Shown in pieces: positions 49,832 through 59,509 of a stretch of DNA of 64,000 bases. Position numbers and translations under genes: made by a program. Under the pieces are notes generated by a model that was not told the origin of the DNA, did not search any database, and saw nothing but the letters and a program-made list of their open reading frames with translations. The stretch is from Sphingomonas sp. (GTDB lineage: Bacteria; Pseudomonadota; Alphaproteobacteria; Sphingomonadales; Sphingomonadaceae), in NCBI GenBank assembly GCA_021732445.1, contig JAKFUZ010000004.1, positions 62,001 to 126,000 of the forward strand. The letters are read 5' to 3'. Position 1 is the stretch's first letter. The number at the start of each line of letters is the position of its first letter.

Positions 49832-50494
49832 TCAGGCGGCCAGCGCAAAGCGCAGCAACCGATCATCGACCGGCACCAGCGCTTCGGCGCCGGTGCCGAC
49901 AGCGCTGATGATGGCGGGGTGGCCCGCGTCCATCCCGCCGGCGAGCGATCCAAATGCCGGCAGCACCAGCTTGTGCGCGGTTGCGACAAAGCACCGACGC
50001 GACACGTGACGCCCTCGAAGCGTTACCCGGAATTTCGGGTGGAAATGCCCCGACAATTCCGGCCGCAAATCGCCCGGTGACGCCTCGTGACGCAGCATCA
50101 GCCCGTCAACCTGCGCCTCATCGACCAGCGTGCCGCCGCACCGGAGAGCGGGCGCTGCATCATGATTGCCGGTTATCCATGTCCAGCGCAGCCTGGCGGT
50201 GAGCGCCGACAGCAGCGTCGCGGCGCAATCGGGCAAGCGGCCCGGCCCGGCCGAATCGTGAAAACTGTCGCCCAGGCACCAGATTTCCGCCGCACCCAGC
50301 CGGTCGATCAGCGCCGCAACCCGCGCAAGCGTTGCCATGCTGTCATAGGGCGGGAGCATTTGCCCCCCGGCAGCGAACCAGCTTGCCTTTTCCAGATGCA
50401 GGTCAGCGACCAGCAAGGCGCGGCGCGCCGGCCAGAACAACGCGCCGTCGGGGAGCGCCGCCAGCTCATGCCCTGCGAACGAAAAGGGAACCAT
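49832..50494 (-). CDS. pdeM: Ligase-associated DNA damage response endonuclease PdeM
   Basis: A 220-residue calcineurin-like phosphoesterase. Metal motifs LLVADLHLEKAS, CLGDSFHD, GNHD and GHFHPK are in order. This subfamily works with an ATP-dependent ligase, an exonuclease and an Lhr-like helicase in DNA repair. The helicase is encoded near 55018; the ligase and exonuclease are not in the window. The start at ATG 50494 gives the family N-terminus MVPFSFAGHEL. Confidence 0.85.
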   Translation of the reverse strand: MVPFSFAGHELAALPDGALFWPARRALLVADLHLEKASWFAAGGQMLPPYDSMATLARVAALIDRLGAAEIWCLGDSFHDSAGPGRLPDCAATLLSALTARLRWTWITGNHDAAPALRCGGTLVDEAQVDGLMLRHEASPGDLRPELSGHFHPKFRVTLRGRHVSRRCFVATAHKLVLPAFGSLAGGMDAGHPAIISAVGTGAEALVPVDDRLLRFALAA

Positions 50495-50617
50495 CGTGTT
50501 GCTATGCCCCGGCCCTGGCCGGTGCGCAATGGTGCCTGGCACCTGCCCGCACAAAAATCTTGCACTGCACACCAGCGAGCGTAAAGCGCGCCGTCGCTTC
50601 TGAAAGCTCCACCGCTC

Positions 50618-52552
50618 ATGTCTGCCGGCCTGCCTGCGCCCGACTCCGCTGCCGCGCCCTCCCGGGCGACACTCGCGCTGACGATTGGCGCTATCGGCGT
50701 TGTGTTTGGCGATATCGGCACCAGCCCGCTTTACGCGTTTCGCGAAGCGCTGCAGCAATCGGCGGGCAATGGCATTGATGGCGGCGAAATCATTGGCGTG
50801 CTGTCGCTTGCGCTATGGGCGCTCATCCTTGTCGTCACGGTAAAATATGTGCTGCTGCTGATGCGCGCCGACAATCAGGGCGAAGGCGGTGTGCTGGCGC
50901 TCACGGCGCTGGCGCGGCGGTCGATGGGGCCGCGCGCCGGGGTTGCGCTCGCCCTTGGTTCGATTGGCGCAGCCCTGTTCTATGGCGATGCCATCATCAC
51001 CCCGGCGCTTTCGGTGCTTTCGGCGGTGGAAGGGCTGCGGACCATTCCAGCGGCGCACGCGCTGATCGGCCCCCAAGGGATTGTTGCGATCACCGTCGTC
51101 ATACTGGTCGCGCTGTTCTTCATTCAGATGCGCCGAACCGAGCGGGTGTCGGCACTGTTCGGGCCGGTTTGCGTTGTGTGGTTTCTGGCAATTGGCGGGC
51201 TGGGCCTTGTCCATATCGCCGACGAGCCTGGCGTGCTGGGTGCTTTCAACCCCGCCCACGCGATGTTGTTTGTCGCAGGCCATGGGCTGGTCGGGCTGTT
51301 CGTGCTGGGCGCTGTGTTCCTGACCGTGACAGGCGCCGAAGCGCTGACGGCGGACATGGGCCATTTCGGGCGGTTTCCGGTGCAACTTGGCTGGTTTGCG
51401 CTGGTGTTTCCAGCGCTGCTTCTCAACTATCTGGGCCAGGGCGCGTTTGCGCTGAAATCGCTGGAGGCGGCGGCAGCGGCCAACCAGCAATTCATCAATC
51501 GTGACTGGTTTTTCGAAATGGCACCCGGCCCGTGGCGCGTGGCATTGGTGATAATCGCTACATTTGCCACCATCATCGCCAGCCAGGCGGTGATTACCGG
51601 CGCCTATTCGCTCACCCAGCAAGCAACGCAACTGGGGCTGCTGCCGCGGATGCGCATCCGGCAGACATCGGCGGACCATTCGGGGCAGATCTATCTGCCG
51701 TCGATCAACTGGATGCTGCTGGGCGGCGTATTGCTGCTGGTTATCGAGTTTCGCACGTCAACGGCGATGGCCGCCGCTTATGGCATTGCGGTGACGGGCA
51801 CGATGGTGGTGACGAGCTGCCTGGCCTATATCGTGCTGCGCTATCATCGGAAATGGCCGCGCTGGCGCGCCTTGCTGCTGGTCGTGCCGTTTCTTGTGCT
51901 TGATGTGGTGTTTTTCGGTGCCAACATCCTGCGGGTGATCGAAGGGGGGTGGCTGCCGCTGGTCGTGGCCGCCTTGATTGGCCTGCTCATCGTCACCTGG
52001 CGGCGCGGGCGCAAAATCGTGAGCGCCTTTGAAGCGCGGGGCAGCATTCCGCTCGCCGATCTGGCAGCGGCTCTTGCCAAGCGCCCGCCCGAGCGAGTCG
52101 AAGGAACAGCCGTGTTCCTGACGGCCAACCCGGCCAACACGCCCGGCGCGCTGCTCCATAACCTCAAGCACAACAAGGTGCTGCACGGGCGCAACCTCAT
52201 CGTCAGCGTGCGCACCGCTGACCGGCCGCTGGTGAGCGAGGCGGACCGGATGAAGATCGAGCGGATAGACGACAATTTCTCGACCGTGGTGCTGACCTAT
52301 GGCTTTATGGACACACCCAACGTGCCCGCCGACCTTGCCGACAAACGCGGCGGCGCAGGCGCCGGCGTGGACCCGATGACAACGAGCTATTTCATTGGCC
52401 GCAACACGCTCAAGCCCTCCGCCGACGAAGGCATGCCGCTGTGGCAGGACCGCATCTTCATGTTCCTCCAGCGCAACGCCAGCGACCCGACCGATTTCCT
52501 CAACATCCCGCCGGGCAAGGTGCTGGAGCTGGGCGAGCAGGTGACGGTTTAG
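50618..52552 (+). CDS. kup: Low-affinity potassium transporter Kup
   Basis: A 644-residue membrane protein with about 12 helices in the first 440 residues and a cytoplasmic C-terminal domain. GVVFGDIGTSPLYAFREAL near the start and YGDAIITPALSVLSAVEGL are signatures of K+ uptake (KUP/HAK/KT). It is proton-coupled. It is transcribed opposite to pdeM and the M20 gene. Confidence 0.95.
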   Translation: MSAGLPAPDSAAAPSRATLALTIGAIGVVFGDIGTSPLYAFREALQQSAGNGIDGGEIIGVLSLALWALILVVTVKYVLLLMRADNQGEGGVLALTALARRSMGPRAGVALALGSIGAALFYGDAIITPALSVLSAVEGLRTIPAAHALIGPQGIVAITVVILVALFFIQMRRTERVSALFGPVCVVWFLAIGGLGLVHIADEPGVLGAFNPAHAMLFVAGHGLVGLFVLGAVFLTVTGAEALTADMGHFGRFPVQLGWFALVFPALLLNYLGQGAFALKSLEAAAAANQQFINRDWFFEMAPGPWRVALVIIATFATIIASQAVITGAYSLTQQATQLGLLPRMRIRQTSADHSGQIYLPSINWMLLGGVLLLVIEFRTSTAMAAAYGIAVTGTMVVTSCLAYIVLRYHRKWPRWRALLLVVPFLVLDVVFFGANILRVIEGGWLPLVVAALIGLLIVTWRRGRKIVSAFEARGSIPLADLAAALAKRPPERVEGTAVFLTANPANTPGALLHNLKHNKVLHGRNLIVSVRTADRPLVSEADRMKIERIDDNFSTVVLTYGFMDTPNVPADLADKRGGAGAGVDPMTTSYFIGRNTLKPSADEGMPLWQDRIFMFLQRNASDPTDFLNIPPGKVLELGEQVTV

Positions 52553-52561
52553 CGCACCGCC

Positions 52562-53962
52562 CTACCCCGCATAGGCTTTCACCAGATCGAACAGATAGTC
52601 GCGGCCTGCATATAGCGACTCGACGCGGATGCGCTCGTTCAGCCCGTGCGTACCGTTGCCGTCAATGTCGATGAAGGTGCCCGGCGCGCCATAGACCGGG
52701 ATGCCGATGGCTTCGAGAAAAATGCCGTCAGTCGCTCCGGTCGACATCAGCGGCAGCAGCGGGATGCCCGGAAAATGCCTGGCGGCCACCGCCTTCATCG
52801 GCCCGGTGATCTTGGGGTCGAGCGCGGGCGGAATGGCGGTCGGGCGAATGGGGGCGTTGGCCGTCACCGTCACGGCCGGTCCGGCCAGCTCCTGCAACTT
52901 GGCGCGCGTGTCCTCCACCGACTCGCCGGGGAAAATACGGCAGTTGACGTTGGCGGTCGCCCGCTGTGGCAGCGCATTTTCGGCATGGCCGCCGTTCAGC
53001 AGGGTGGCGACACATGTCGTGCGGAGTGTAGAATGCATGGCCTTGTCGCGGCTGACGATCTTGTCCGCTTCGGCATCGTTCGGGTCGGCCAGCAACCGGG
53101 TGATCGCCGCGCCGACATCGCCACCCGAAGCGGCTGCCGTCATGGTGAAAAAGGCCCGGGTCGTATCGGTGAATTTTACAGGAAACTCATAACCCTGCAC
53201 GGCCTTCAGCGCGTCGGCCAACTGATAGATGGCGTTGACAGGCACGGGCTGCGAGCTGTGTCCGCCGGGGTTGGTCGCGGTGAAGGTGTAGTTCTGCGAC
53301 GCCTTTTCGCCGACCTGAACCGCCAGAATCTGCCGCTTGCCTTGCGCCGAATAGCGCCCGCCGCCGCCCTCGTTCAGGGCAAACTCGGCGTCGATGAGAT
53401 CTTTTCTGTTAGCCGCCAGCCACTGTGCGCCGTTGAATGCAAAAGTCGTTTCCTCACCGCACGTCAGCGCAAGCTTGATGGTGCGCTTGGGGCGATACCC
53501 CTCTTTTTTGAAGCGGACCATCGCGTCGGCCCAAATCGCGGCCTGCGCCTTGTCGTCCACCGTGCCGCGCGCATAATAATAACCGTTTTCCTCAATGAGC
53601 GTGAACGGATCGCGCACCCAGTCCTCTCGCTTGGCCTCCACCACGTCGAGATGGCCGAGCAGCAGCATGGGCCGTGCCTTTTTGTCACTGCCGGCGAGGA
53701 CCGCGACAATGCCGCCCTCGCGCGCATGGTCCGGCACGCTGAACAGCGTGATGTCGCCATCAGCATAGCCCGCCGCCTTCAGCCGCGCGCCGATCTGCTC
53801 AGCGGCCTTCGTACAACTCCCCACGGACAGCGTGGTGTTGGTCTCGACCAGCTCCTTGTACAGGCCGAAAAACGCCTGCTGGTCGGGCCGGGACTGGGCG
53901 GTGGCTATGCCCGGCACCAAGGCGCTGGCCGCCGCCGCCAGGGAGAGGGAAACAAAACGCAT
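52562..53962 (-). CDS. Secreted M20-family metallopeptidase
   Basis: A 466-residue exported di-zinc peptidase. The signal peptide is about 22 residues. Zinc ligand motifs LLLGHLDVVEA, GTVDDKAQ, TCGEETTF and TGATDGIFLEAIGIPVYG are present, as in M20 carboxypeptidases and aminoacylases. It probably trims peptides in the periplasm. It lies downstream of the retropepsin-like gene by 80 bases and may be co-transcribed. Confidence 0.9.
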   Translation of the reverse strand: MRFVSLSLAAAASALVPGIATAQSRPDQQAFFGLYKELVETNTTLSVGSCTKAAEQIGARLKAAGYADGDITLFSVPDHAREGGIVAVLAGSDKKARPMLLLGHLDVVEAKREDWVRDPFTLIEENGYYYARGTVDDKAQAAIWADAMVRFKKEGYRPKRTIKLALTCGEETTFAFNGAQWLAANRKDLIDAEFALNEGGGGRYSAQGKRQILAVQVGEKASQNYTFTATNPGGHSSQPVPVNAIYQLADALKAVQGYEFPVKFTDTTRAFFTMTAAASGGDVGAAITRLLADPNDAEADKIVSRDKAMHSTLRTTCVATLLNGGHAENALPQRATANVNCRIFPGESVEDTRAKLQELAGPAVTVTANAPIRPTAIPPALDPKITGPMKAVAARHFPGIPLLPLMSTGATDGIFLEAIGIPVYGAPGTFIDIDGNGTHGLNERIRVESLYAGRDYLFDLVKAYAG

Positions 53963-54042
53963 GAAATTGCTCCGCTGAACAAGTGACGATGCGCCGGAGT
54001 AGAAACGCTTTCGTCGCGCGACGCAACCAGCCTTGGCCAGCC

Positions 54043-54975
54043 TCAGCCGGCGGCCCGTGGCAGCGAGAGCCGCACTTCGCGGTTGGCAAAGTCAATATCG
54101 ACGCGGCGGAACAGCCGCAACGCGTCCATGCCGAGCAACAGCGCGGGGCCATCGTTCAGCCCGAGCCGCTCAAACGGCGCGGCATCGGCAAAGGCCACCG
54201 GCAGATTTTCAAACGTCAGTTCGCTGATGCTGAAGCGGCCGATCTGCAAATAATCGGCCTTCACTTCCGATCCCGACACGCTGATGACCGAAATTCTGCT
54301 AATGTCGCGGTGCTTTTCATCCACCAGCAGGCGCAGCTTGTTGTTGCCAACGCTCACCGTCGTGCCGGTATCAAGCACCACCCGGACCCGGCGCCCGCGA
54401 TACGAGGCATCGGTCACCACGAGCTGGCCAAGCAGGCTTCTGGCGCTGATGATGATTTCACCCGGCTCGCGCGGATAGGAAGAGAGCCTGCGCGACCGCG
54501 GCCGCACGGTCATTTCATTCTTGTCGAAATCAATCGTGACAGCGCGGTTCTGGAGCGAATCGAGCCCGAGCAGGCCCGGTGCGCCAAGGTCAGCCCCGCG
54601 AAAAATCGGCGCCTCGATTTGCTCCCCACCCACTGTGTTGACGCGAATCTGCGGGATGATCGCGGTGCCGGTATCACTTCGCCCCGCCATTTGCACGACC
54701 CGCACGTCGCGGCCGCGGGCAAGGTTCAGCAAGGTCGCCAGTTCGCGAGAAATAACGGTGCGCTCGGCACCGGTATCAATAGTGAACGGGTAGGGCCCCG
54801 ATTCACCGATCCGCACCGGCACGGTGAGCCTGCCCGGCACATCGGTGCCAATCGCTATCACGTCCGCTTCGGTGAGTACCGGCGGCGTCTGGGCGACATT
54901 GAGCACGTCTTCAGCGGCAAGCGGCGCCGCAGCGGCGAGCAACATCGCAAAGCTCATAGCATACACGCAACGCAT
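54043..54975 (-). CDS. Secreted retropepsin-like aspartyl protease
   Basis: A 310-residue protein with a signal peptide near the start (ATG 54975 or 54957). Two halves each carry an active-type triad: FTIDTGAERTVIS near residue 69 and VVLDTGTTVSVGN near residue 205. A single-chain, pepsin-like dimer of retropepsin domains is thus likely. Bacterial members are rare-studied periplasmic proteases. It begins 42 bases after the ligase-associated helicase gene. Confidence 0.85.
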   Translation of the reverse strand: MRCVYAMSFAMLLAAAAPLAAEDVLNVAQTPPVLTEADVIAIGTDVPGRLTVPVRIGESGPYPFTIDTGAERTVISRELATLLNLARGRDVRVVQMAGRSDTGTAIIPQIRVNTVGGEQIEAPIFRGADLGAPGLLGLDSLQNRAVTIDFDKNEMTVRPRSRRLSSYPREPGEIIISARSLLGQLVVTDASYRGRRVRVVLDTGTTVSVGNNKLRLLVDEKHRDISRISVISVSGSEVKADYLQIGRFSISELTFENLPVAFADAAPFERLGLNDGPALLLGMDALRLFRRVDIDFANREVRLSLPRAAG

Positions 54976-55017
54976 GGCCTATCATACGCCGGTTTCGCTT
55001 GCCCACCAAGCGAAACC

Positions 55018-57447
55018 TCACAGCCGCATGGCGGCCGCCGCCAGTGCTTCCGCCTCGATCAGGATCGCGTCGTCGGCAAGGCCCTGCGGCACGCTTTCGC
55101 GCCCGATCATCACCAATACCGGCACCGCAAGCGGCGATACCCGGTCGAGTGGCACATGCAGCAGGGTGTCGGCGGCGCGATCAAGCAGGTCGGCGAGGCG
55201 GCCCACATCGGTCATCTTCTCGCGCGCATCGGCCCAGGCGGCGCGCAGCAGCAAATGGTCAGGCTCATAACGGCACAGCACGTCATAGATGAGGTCGGTT
55301 GAAAAGGTGACCTGCCGGCCGGTCTTGCGCTTGCCGGGGTGCTGCCGCTCGACCAGCCCGCCAATCACGGCGACTTCGCGAAACGCACGTTTGAGCAAGT
55401 GCGATCCCTGCACCCAATCGACAAATTCATCCTCCAATATGTCGGCTGAAAACAGTGGGGCAGGGTCGCTGACGGGGTCCAGCGAGTAACAGGCCAGCGC
55501 ATAATCATTGGCGACAAAGCCGATGGGCTTTGCCCCGCGCGTCTCCATCCGGCGAGTCAGCAGCATCCCAAGCGACTGGTGCGCGTTCCACCCCTCAAAG
55601 GGATAAGCGACCATATAGTGTCGCCCCTCATGCGGGAAGGTTTCCACCAGCAACTGGCCGGGCAGGGGCATCTGCGAGCGCTGGCGCTGGATGTCGAGCC
55701 ATTCGCGCACATCGTGGGGGAAGCGGTGCCACTGCGCAGGATCAGCCAGAAAGCCGCGCACCCGCCGCGCCAGGTTGGTCGACAGCGGCATCCGCGCGCC
55801 GCCATAGCTGGGGATGCGCGCCGGCCGGGCGGTGGCCCGCACGATGACGTCTTCTGTGTCAATCGACACCACCTCCAGGCTCATGCCGGAAAAGAAAAAT
55901 GTGTCGCCGTTGGTCAGCGTGGCGGCAAAGCCTTCCTCCACCCGGCCGAGCTGGCGCCCGTTTCTGAAGCGGACCTTGAGCATCGTCGCCTCGACGATGA
56001 TGCCGGCGTTCATGCGGTGCTGCACAACGAAACGCGGATGGCTGACGCGCCACAGGCCAGTGGCATCCAGCGTCAGCCGCTTGAACTTGTCATAGGCCGT
56101 CAGGGCATAGCCGCCATCGCTGATGAAGCCGAGCACCCGGTCAAACGCCTCGTCAGCGAGCCCCGAATAGGGAAGCGCCGAGCGGATTTCCGCCAGCAGC
56201 GCGTCTCGGTCGAAGGGCGCCGCACAGGCGCACGCCATGATATGCTGCGCCAGCACATCGAGCGTGCCACTGCGGAACGGCTCATTATCCAGTTCGCCAT
56301 CGGCCACCGCATCAAGTGCGGCGCGCGCTTCAAGATATTCAAAGCGGTTGCCCGGCACCAGCATCGCCTCGCTTGGCTCATCAAGCCGGTGGTTGGCACG
56401 GCCAATGCGCTGCAACAGGCGCGAGGCTCCCTTGGGCGCTCCCATCTGGATGACGCAGTCGACATCGCCCCAGTCGATGCCCATGTCGAGGCTTGAGGTG
56501 GCGACGAGGCCGCGCAATTTGCCACCAGCCATCGCCGCCTCCACCTTGCGGCGCGCCTCCAGCGCCAGGCTGCCATGATGGATGCCGATGGGAAGCTGTG
56601 CCACATTGACCTTCCACAAATCCTGAAAGATCAGCTCGGCAAGCGCGCGGGTGTTGCAAAAAATCAGCGTCGTGCGGTGCGCGGCTATCTGTTCGATGAC
56701 TTGCGGCGCTGCGTAGCGGCCCGAATGGCCCGACCAGGGCACCCGGCCCTGCGGGAGCACGATAGAGATATTGGGGGCGGCCCCAGGCGCACCATCAACC
56801 CGCGCCACCGCGTCGATATCACCACCGGGCGCAAGCCATGCTCGGTACCCGTCAGGATCGGCCACGGTCGCGGACAAGGCAACCCGGCGCAGCCCCGGCG
56901 CGATCGTCTGGAGCCGCGCCATCGACAATGCCAGCAAATCACCACGTTTTTGGGTCGCAAAGGCGTGCACCTCGTCAATCACGATGGTGGAAAGCCCCGC
57001 AAACAGCAGGAAGCTGTCGGGATAGCTCAGCAGCAGCGAGAGCGATTCCGGCGTCGTCAGCAATATCTGGGGCGGGCGGATGCGCTGGCGCGCCTTGCGA
57101 TCGGCCGGTGTATCCCCGGTGCGGGTTTCGACCCGGATATCGAGACCCATCTCGGCGATGGGGCCAAGCAGGTTGCGCTGTACATCGACCGCCAGGGCCT
57201 TGAGCGGCGACACATAGAGCGTGTGCAGACCCTCTGCCGGGCGCTCGACCAGCTCAACCAGCGTCGGCAGGAAGCCGGCCAGCGTCTTGCCAGCCCCCGT
57301 CGGCGCCACCAGCAGCGCGTGCGTGCCCGACCGCGCCGCCACGAGCATTGCGTGCTGATGGTCGCGCAGCGCCCAGCCGCGCTCGGCGAACCAGCGCTCC
57401 AGCGGTTCGGGAAGGATCGTTTCAGCAGTCGACAAAAGCTGCGGCAC
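55018..57447 (-). CDS. Ligase-associated DNA damage response DEXH-box helicase (Lhr-like)
   Basis: An 809-residue helicase. Walker A APTGAGKTLAG, DEVH box VIDEVHAFA, and RIGRANHRLDEPSEAML (motif VI) in two RecA-like domains, then the winged-helix and accessory Lhr-core region. The short version fits the ligase-associated subfamily. It works in repair with PdeM (at 49832 here), an ATP-dependent ligase and an exonuclease. In many genomes these genes adjoin; here a protease and kup separate them. Confidence 0.9.
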   Translation of the reverse strand: MPQLLSTAETILPEPLERWFAERGWALRDHQHAMLVAARSGTHALLVAPTGAGKTLAGFLPTLVELVERPAEGLHTLYVSPLKALAVDVQRNLLGPIAEMGLDIRVETRTGDTPADRKARQRIRPPQILLTTPESLSLLLSYPDSFLLFAGLSTIVIDEVHAFATQKRGDLLALSMARLQTIAPGLRRVALSATVADPDGYRAWLAPGGDIDAVARVDGAPGAAPNISIVLPQGRVPWSGHSGRYAAPQVIEQIAAHRTTLIFCNTRALAELIFQDLWKVNVAQLPIGIHHGSLALEARRKVEAAMAGGKLRGLVATSSLDMGIDWGDVDCVIQMGAPKGASRLLQRIGRANHRLDEPSEAMLVPGNRFEYLEARAALDAVADGELDNEPFRSGTLDVLAQHIMACACAAPFDRDALLAEIRSALPYSGLADEAFDRVLGFISDGGYALTAYDKFKRLTLDATGLWRVSHPRFVVQHRMNAGIIVEATMLKVRFRNGRQLGRVEEGFAATLTNGDTFFFSGMSLEVVSIDTEDVIVRATARPARIPSYGGARMPLSTNLARRVRGFLADPAQWHRFPHDVREWLDIQRQRSQMPLPGQLLVETFPHEGRHYMVAYPFEGWNAHQSLGMLLTRRMETRGAKPIGFVANDYALACYSLDPVSDPAPLFSADILEDEFVDWVQGSHLLKRAFREVAVIGGLVERQHPGKRKTGRQVTFSTDLIYDVLCRYEPDHLLLRAAWADAREKMTDVGRLADLLDRAADTLLHVPLDRVSPLAVPVLVMIGRESVPQGLADDAILIEAEALAAAAMRL

Positions 57448-57492
57448 GCACCCGCTATAGCCGCGCGTGCCGACCTTACCTAGCGCGGCAGC

Positions 57493-57903
57493 TCAGCCGG
57501 CCGCGCGGCGTGGCGGCCGTTGCGTCAGCGCGGCATCACCCTGCAGCAGCCATGCCTCGGCCTCGGCGATATCATCAAAATAGCGGACATCCCGGCTGGC
57601 TGCTGCACGCCGCAACTGCATCCTGGTCCCCGAGTTACCCTGCACAAAGGCCAGCCGGCGCGAGCGATAGTCGGGCGCTGCAAGCACATGCCCCCATAGC
57701 TGGACCATCTCCTGCATCTGGATTTTCATGCCGCGCACATCAGCCAGCGTCAGATGCGCGTTCGGCCCGCAGCACAGCTGGCTATGGGCAATTGCCCGCG
57801 CGGCCAGAAATGCGTCGATATCATCCTGAGCGAAAAAGCCGCCCAGCGTGATGCGCACCAGGCTGCGCACCGCATCAACATCGAAAGAATAGCTGGCCCT
57901 CAT
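57493..57903 (-). CDS. STAS/SpoIIAA-like hypothetical protein
   Basis: A 136-residue protein with the alternating beta-alpha pattern of STAS-like domains: SFDVDAVRSLVRITLGGFFAQDDIDAFLAA, then HLTLADVRGM, and ARYFDDIAEAEAWL-like C-terminal helix (VRYFDDIAEAEAWLL). It lies between the lhr-like helicase and rpoN. Function is unknown. Sphingomonads often have such single-domain proteins. Confidence 0.6.
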   Translation of the reverse strand: MRASYSFDVDAVRSLVRITLGGFFAQDDIDAFLAARAIAHSQLCCGPNAHLTLADVRGMKIQMQEMVQLWGHVLAAPDYRSRRLAFVQGNSGTRMQLRRAAASRDVRYFDDIAEAEAWLLQGDAALTQRPPRRAAG

Positions 57904-57998
57904 GCTTAATTACGTGCTGCCGGGCAGGTTGCCAAAATGTAAAGCGCCCGGCGCCCTCTTGCCCGAACTGGGTAGTTACAACCCTGGCCGTGCGCCGC

Positions 57999-59504
57999 TT
58001 ACCCGACGGCGGCCAGCGCCTTGGCCCGCCGGCGCTGGACCGAACTGCCGATGCCCATTGCCTCGCGATATTTGGCAACCGTCCGCCGTGCGATGTCAAA
58101 GCCCTGACTTTTCAGCATATCGACCAGCGTATCGTCGGACAAAATCGCGGTGGCGCATTCGGCTGATATGAGCGTGCGGATGGCATCTTTCACCGCTTCT
58201 GCCGACACCGCATCGCCGCCATCTGCCGACTGGATGGCGGAGGTAAAGAAATATTTCAGCTCGTACAGCCCGCGCTCGCACGACAGATATTTGTTGCTGG
58301 TCACGCGGCTGACGGTCGATTCGTGCATTTCGATGGCGTCAGCGACCTGTCGCAGCGTCATTGGCCGCAAATGCGCGACACCCCGCAGGAAAAACGCCTC
58401 TTGCTGCTTTACGATTTCGGTTGCGACGCGGATGATGGTGCGTTGCCGCTGGTCGAGCGCCTTGACCAGCCAGTTGGCGCTGGCGAGCATTTCGGAAAGC
58501 CACGCCTTTGACGTCTTGTCCTGCGGGCCGCCTGAAAGCTCGGCATAATAGCTCCGGTTGACGAGCAGCCGCGGCAGCGTGGCGGCGTTGATTTCTATCG
58601 CCCAGCCGTCCTTTCGGCGGGCAACGAACAGGTCGGGCACCACCGCTTGCACCGCCTCGCCGCCATAGCGGCAGCCGGGCTTGGGGTCATAGCCGCGCAG
58701 CTCGCGGATCATGTCGGCCATGTCCTCGTCATCGACGCCGCACAGCCGCTTCAGCCGCTGAATCTCGCCGCGCGCAAGCAAATCGAGATTGTCGAGAAGC
58801 CGCGCCATTGCCGGGTCATAACGGTCGGCCTCTCTGGCCTGGAGCGCCAGACATTCGGCAAGGTCGCGCGCGCCAACGCCCGTCGGGTCAAAGGTCTGGA
58901 TGGTCCGGAGCACATTTTCAACCCGCGCCAGCGGCGCGCCGAGCCGGTTGGCGATGTCGAGCAGCGGCACGGTCAGATAGCCGCATTCATCAATCTGGTC
59001 GATGAGATGCGCGGCGATGAAGCTGTCGGCGCCGCCAATCGCGGTGCCGGCCTGCGCCATCAGATGATCGGCAAGGCTAAGGCTGGTATCGGCAAAACTG
59101 TCAAAATCGGGGCCGTCCTCGCCGCCGCCTGCGCCACCGCCTGCACCGTTAAGCCCGAGCGCGCCGTCCATGCCCACGCCGCCATCTGACGGGCCATCAT
59201 GGATGAAGCTGTCGGCGGCAAAATCCACGTCGAGCGCCGCCTCGCCGGTAGCCTCGCCCCCGGCGATCAACTGGTCGGCGCTGGCCGGCTCGCGCGCCTC
59301 GGGTGCTGGCGCGGCGCGTTCCAGGGTCGGCCCGTCATCGTCGGGCGCGCTTGCGTCAAGCAGCGGGTTACGCTCGATTTCTTCGGCGATGAAGCCTTCC
59401 ACCTCCAGATTGGAGAGCGCCAGCAGCTTTATCGCCTGCTGGAGCTGGGGCGTCATCACCAGCGATTGCGACTGGCGCAGATCGAGGCGGGGGGCCAGCG
59501 CCAT
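57999..59504 (-). CDS. rpoN: RNA polymerase sigma-54 factor
   Basis: A 501-residue sigma-54. Region I begins MALAPRLDLRQSQSLVMTPQLQQAIKLLALSNLEVEGFI; a Gly/Asp-rich linker around residues 100-140 is region II; the RpoN box ARRTVAKYREAMGI is near the end. It directs nitrogen, flagellar or stress genes with enhancer proteins. It follows lptB by five bases, the standard lptB-rpoN order; hpf, which usually follows, is absent here. Confidence 0.96.
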   Translation of the reverse strand: MALAPRLDLRQSQSLVMTPQLQQAIKLLALSNLEVEGFIAEEIERNPLLDASAPDDDGPTLERAAPAPEAREPASADQLIAGGEATGEAALDVDFAADSFIHDGPSDGGVGMDGALGLNGAGGGAGGGEDGPDFDSFADTSLSLADHLMAQAGTAIGGADSFIAAHLIDQIDECGYLTVPLLDIANRLGAPLARVENVLRTIQTFDPTGVGARDLAECLALQAREADRYDPAMARLLDNLDLLARGEIQRLKRLCGVDDEDMADMIRELRGYDPKPGCRYGGEAVQAVVPDLFVARRKDGWAIEINAATLPRLLVNRSYYAELSGGPQDKTSKAWLSEMLASANWLVKALDQRQRTIIRVATEIVKQQEAFFLRGVAHLRPMTLRQVADAIEMHESTVSRVTSNKYLSCERGLYELKYFFTSAIQSADGGDAVSAEAVKDAIRTLISAECATAILSDDTLVDMLKSQGFDIARRTVAKYREAMGIGSSVQRRRAKALAAVG

Positions 59505-59509
59505 AGGCG

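Noticed and set aside
53983..55302. A 439-residue plus-strand frame across the retropepsin-like gene.
   Set aside because: Antisense shadow; both protease DTG motifs are on the other strand.
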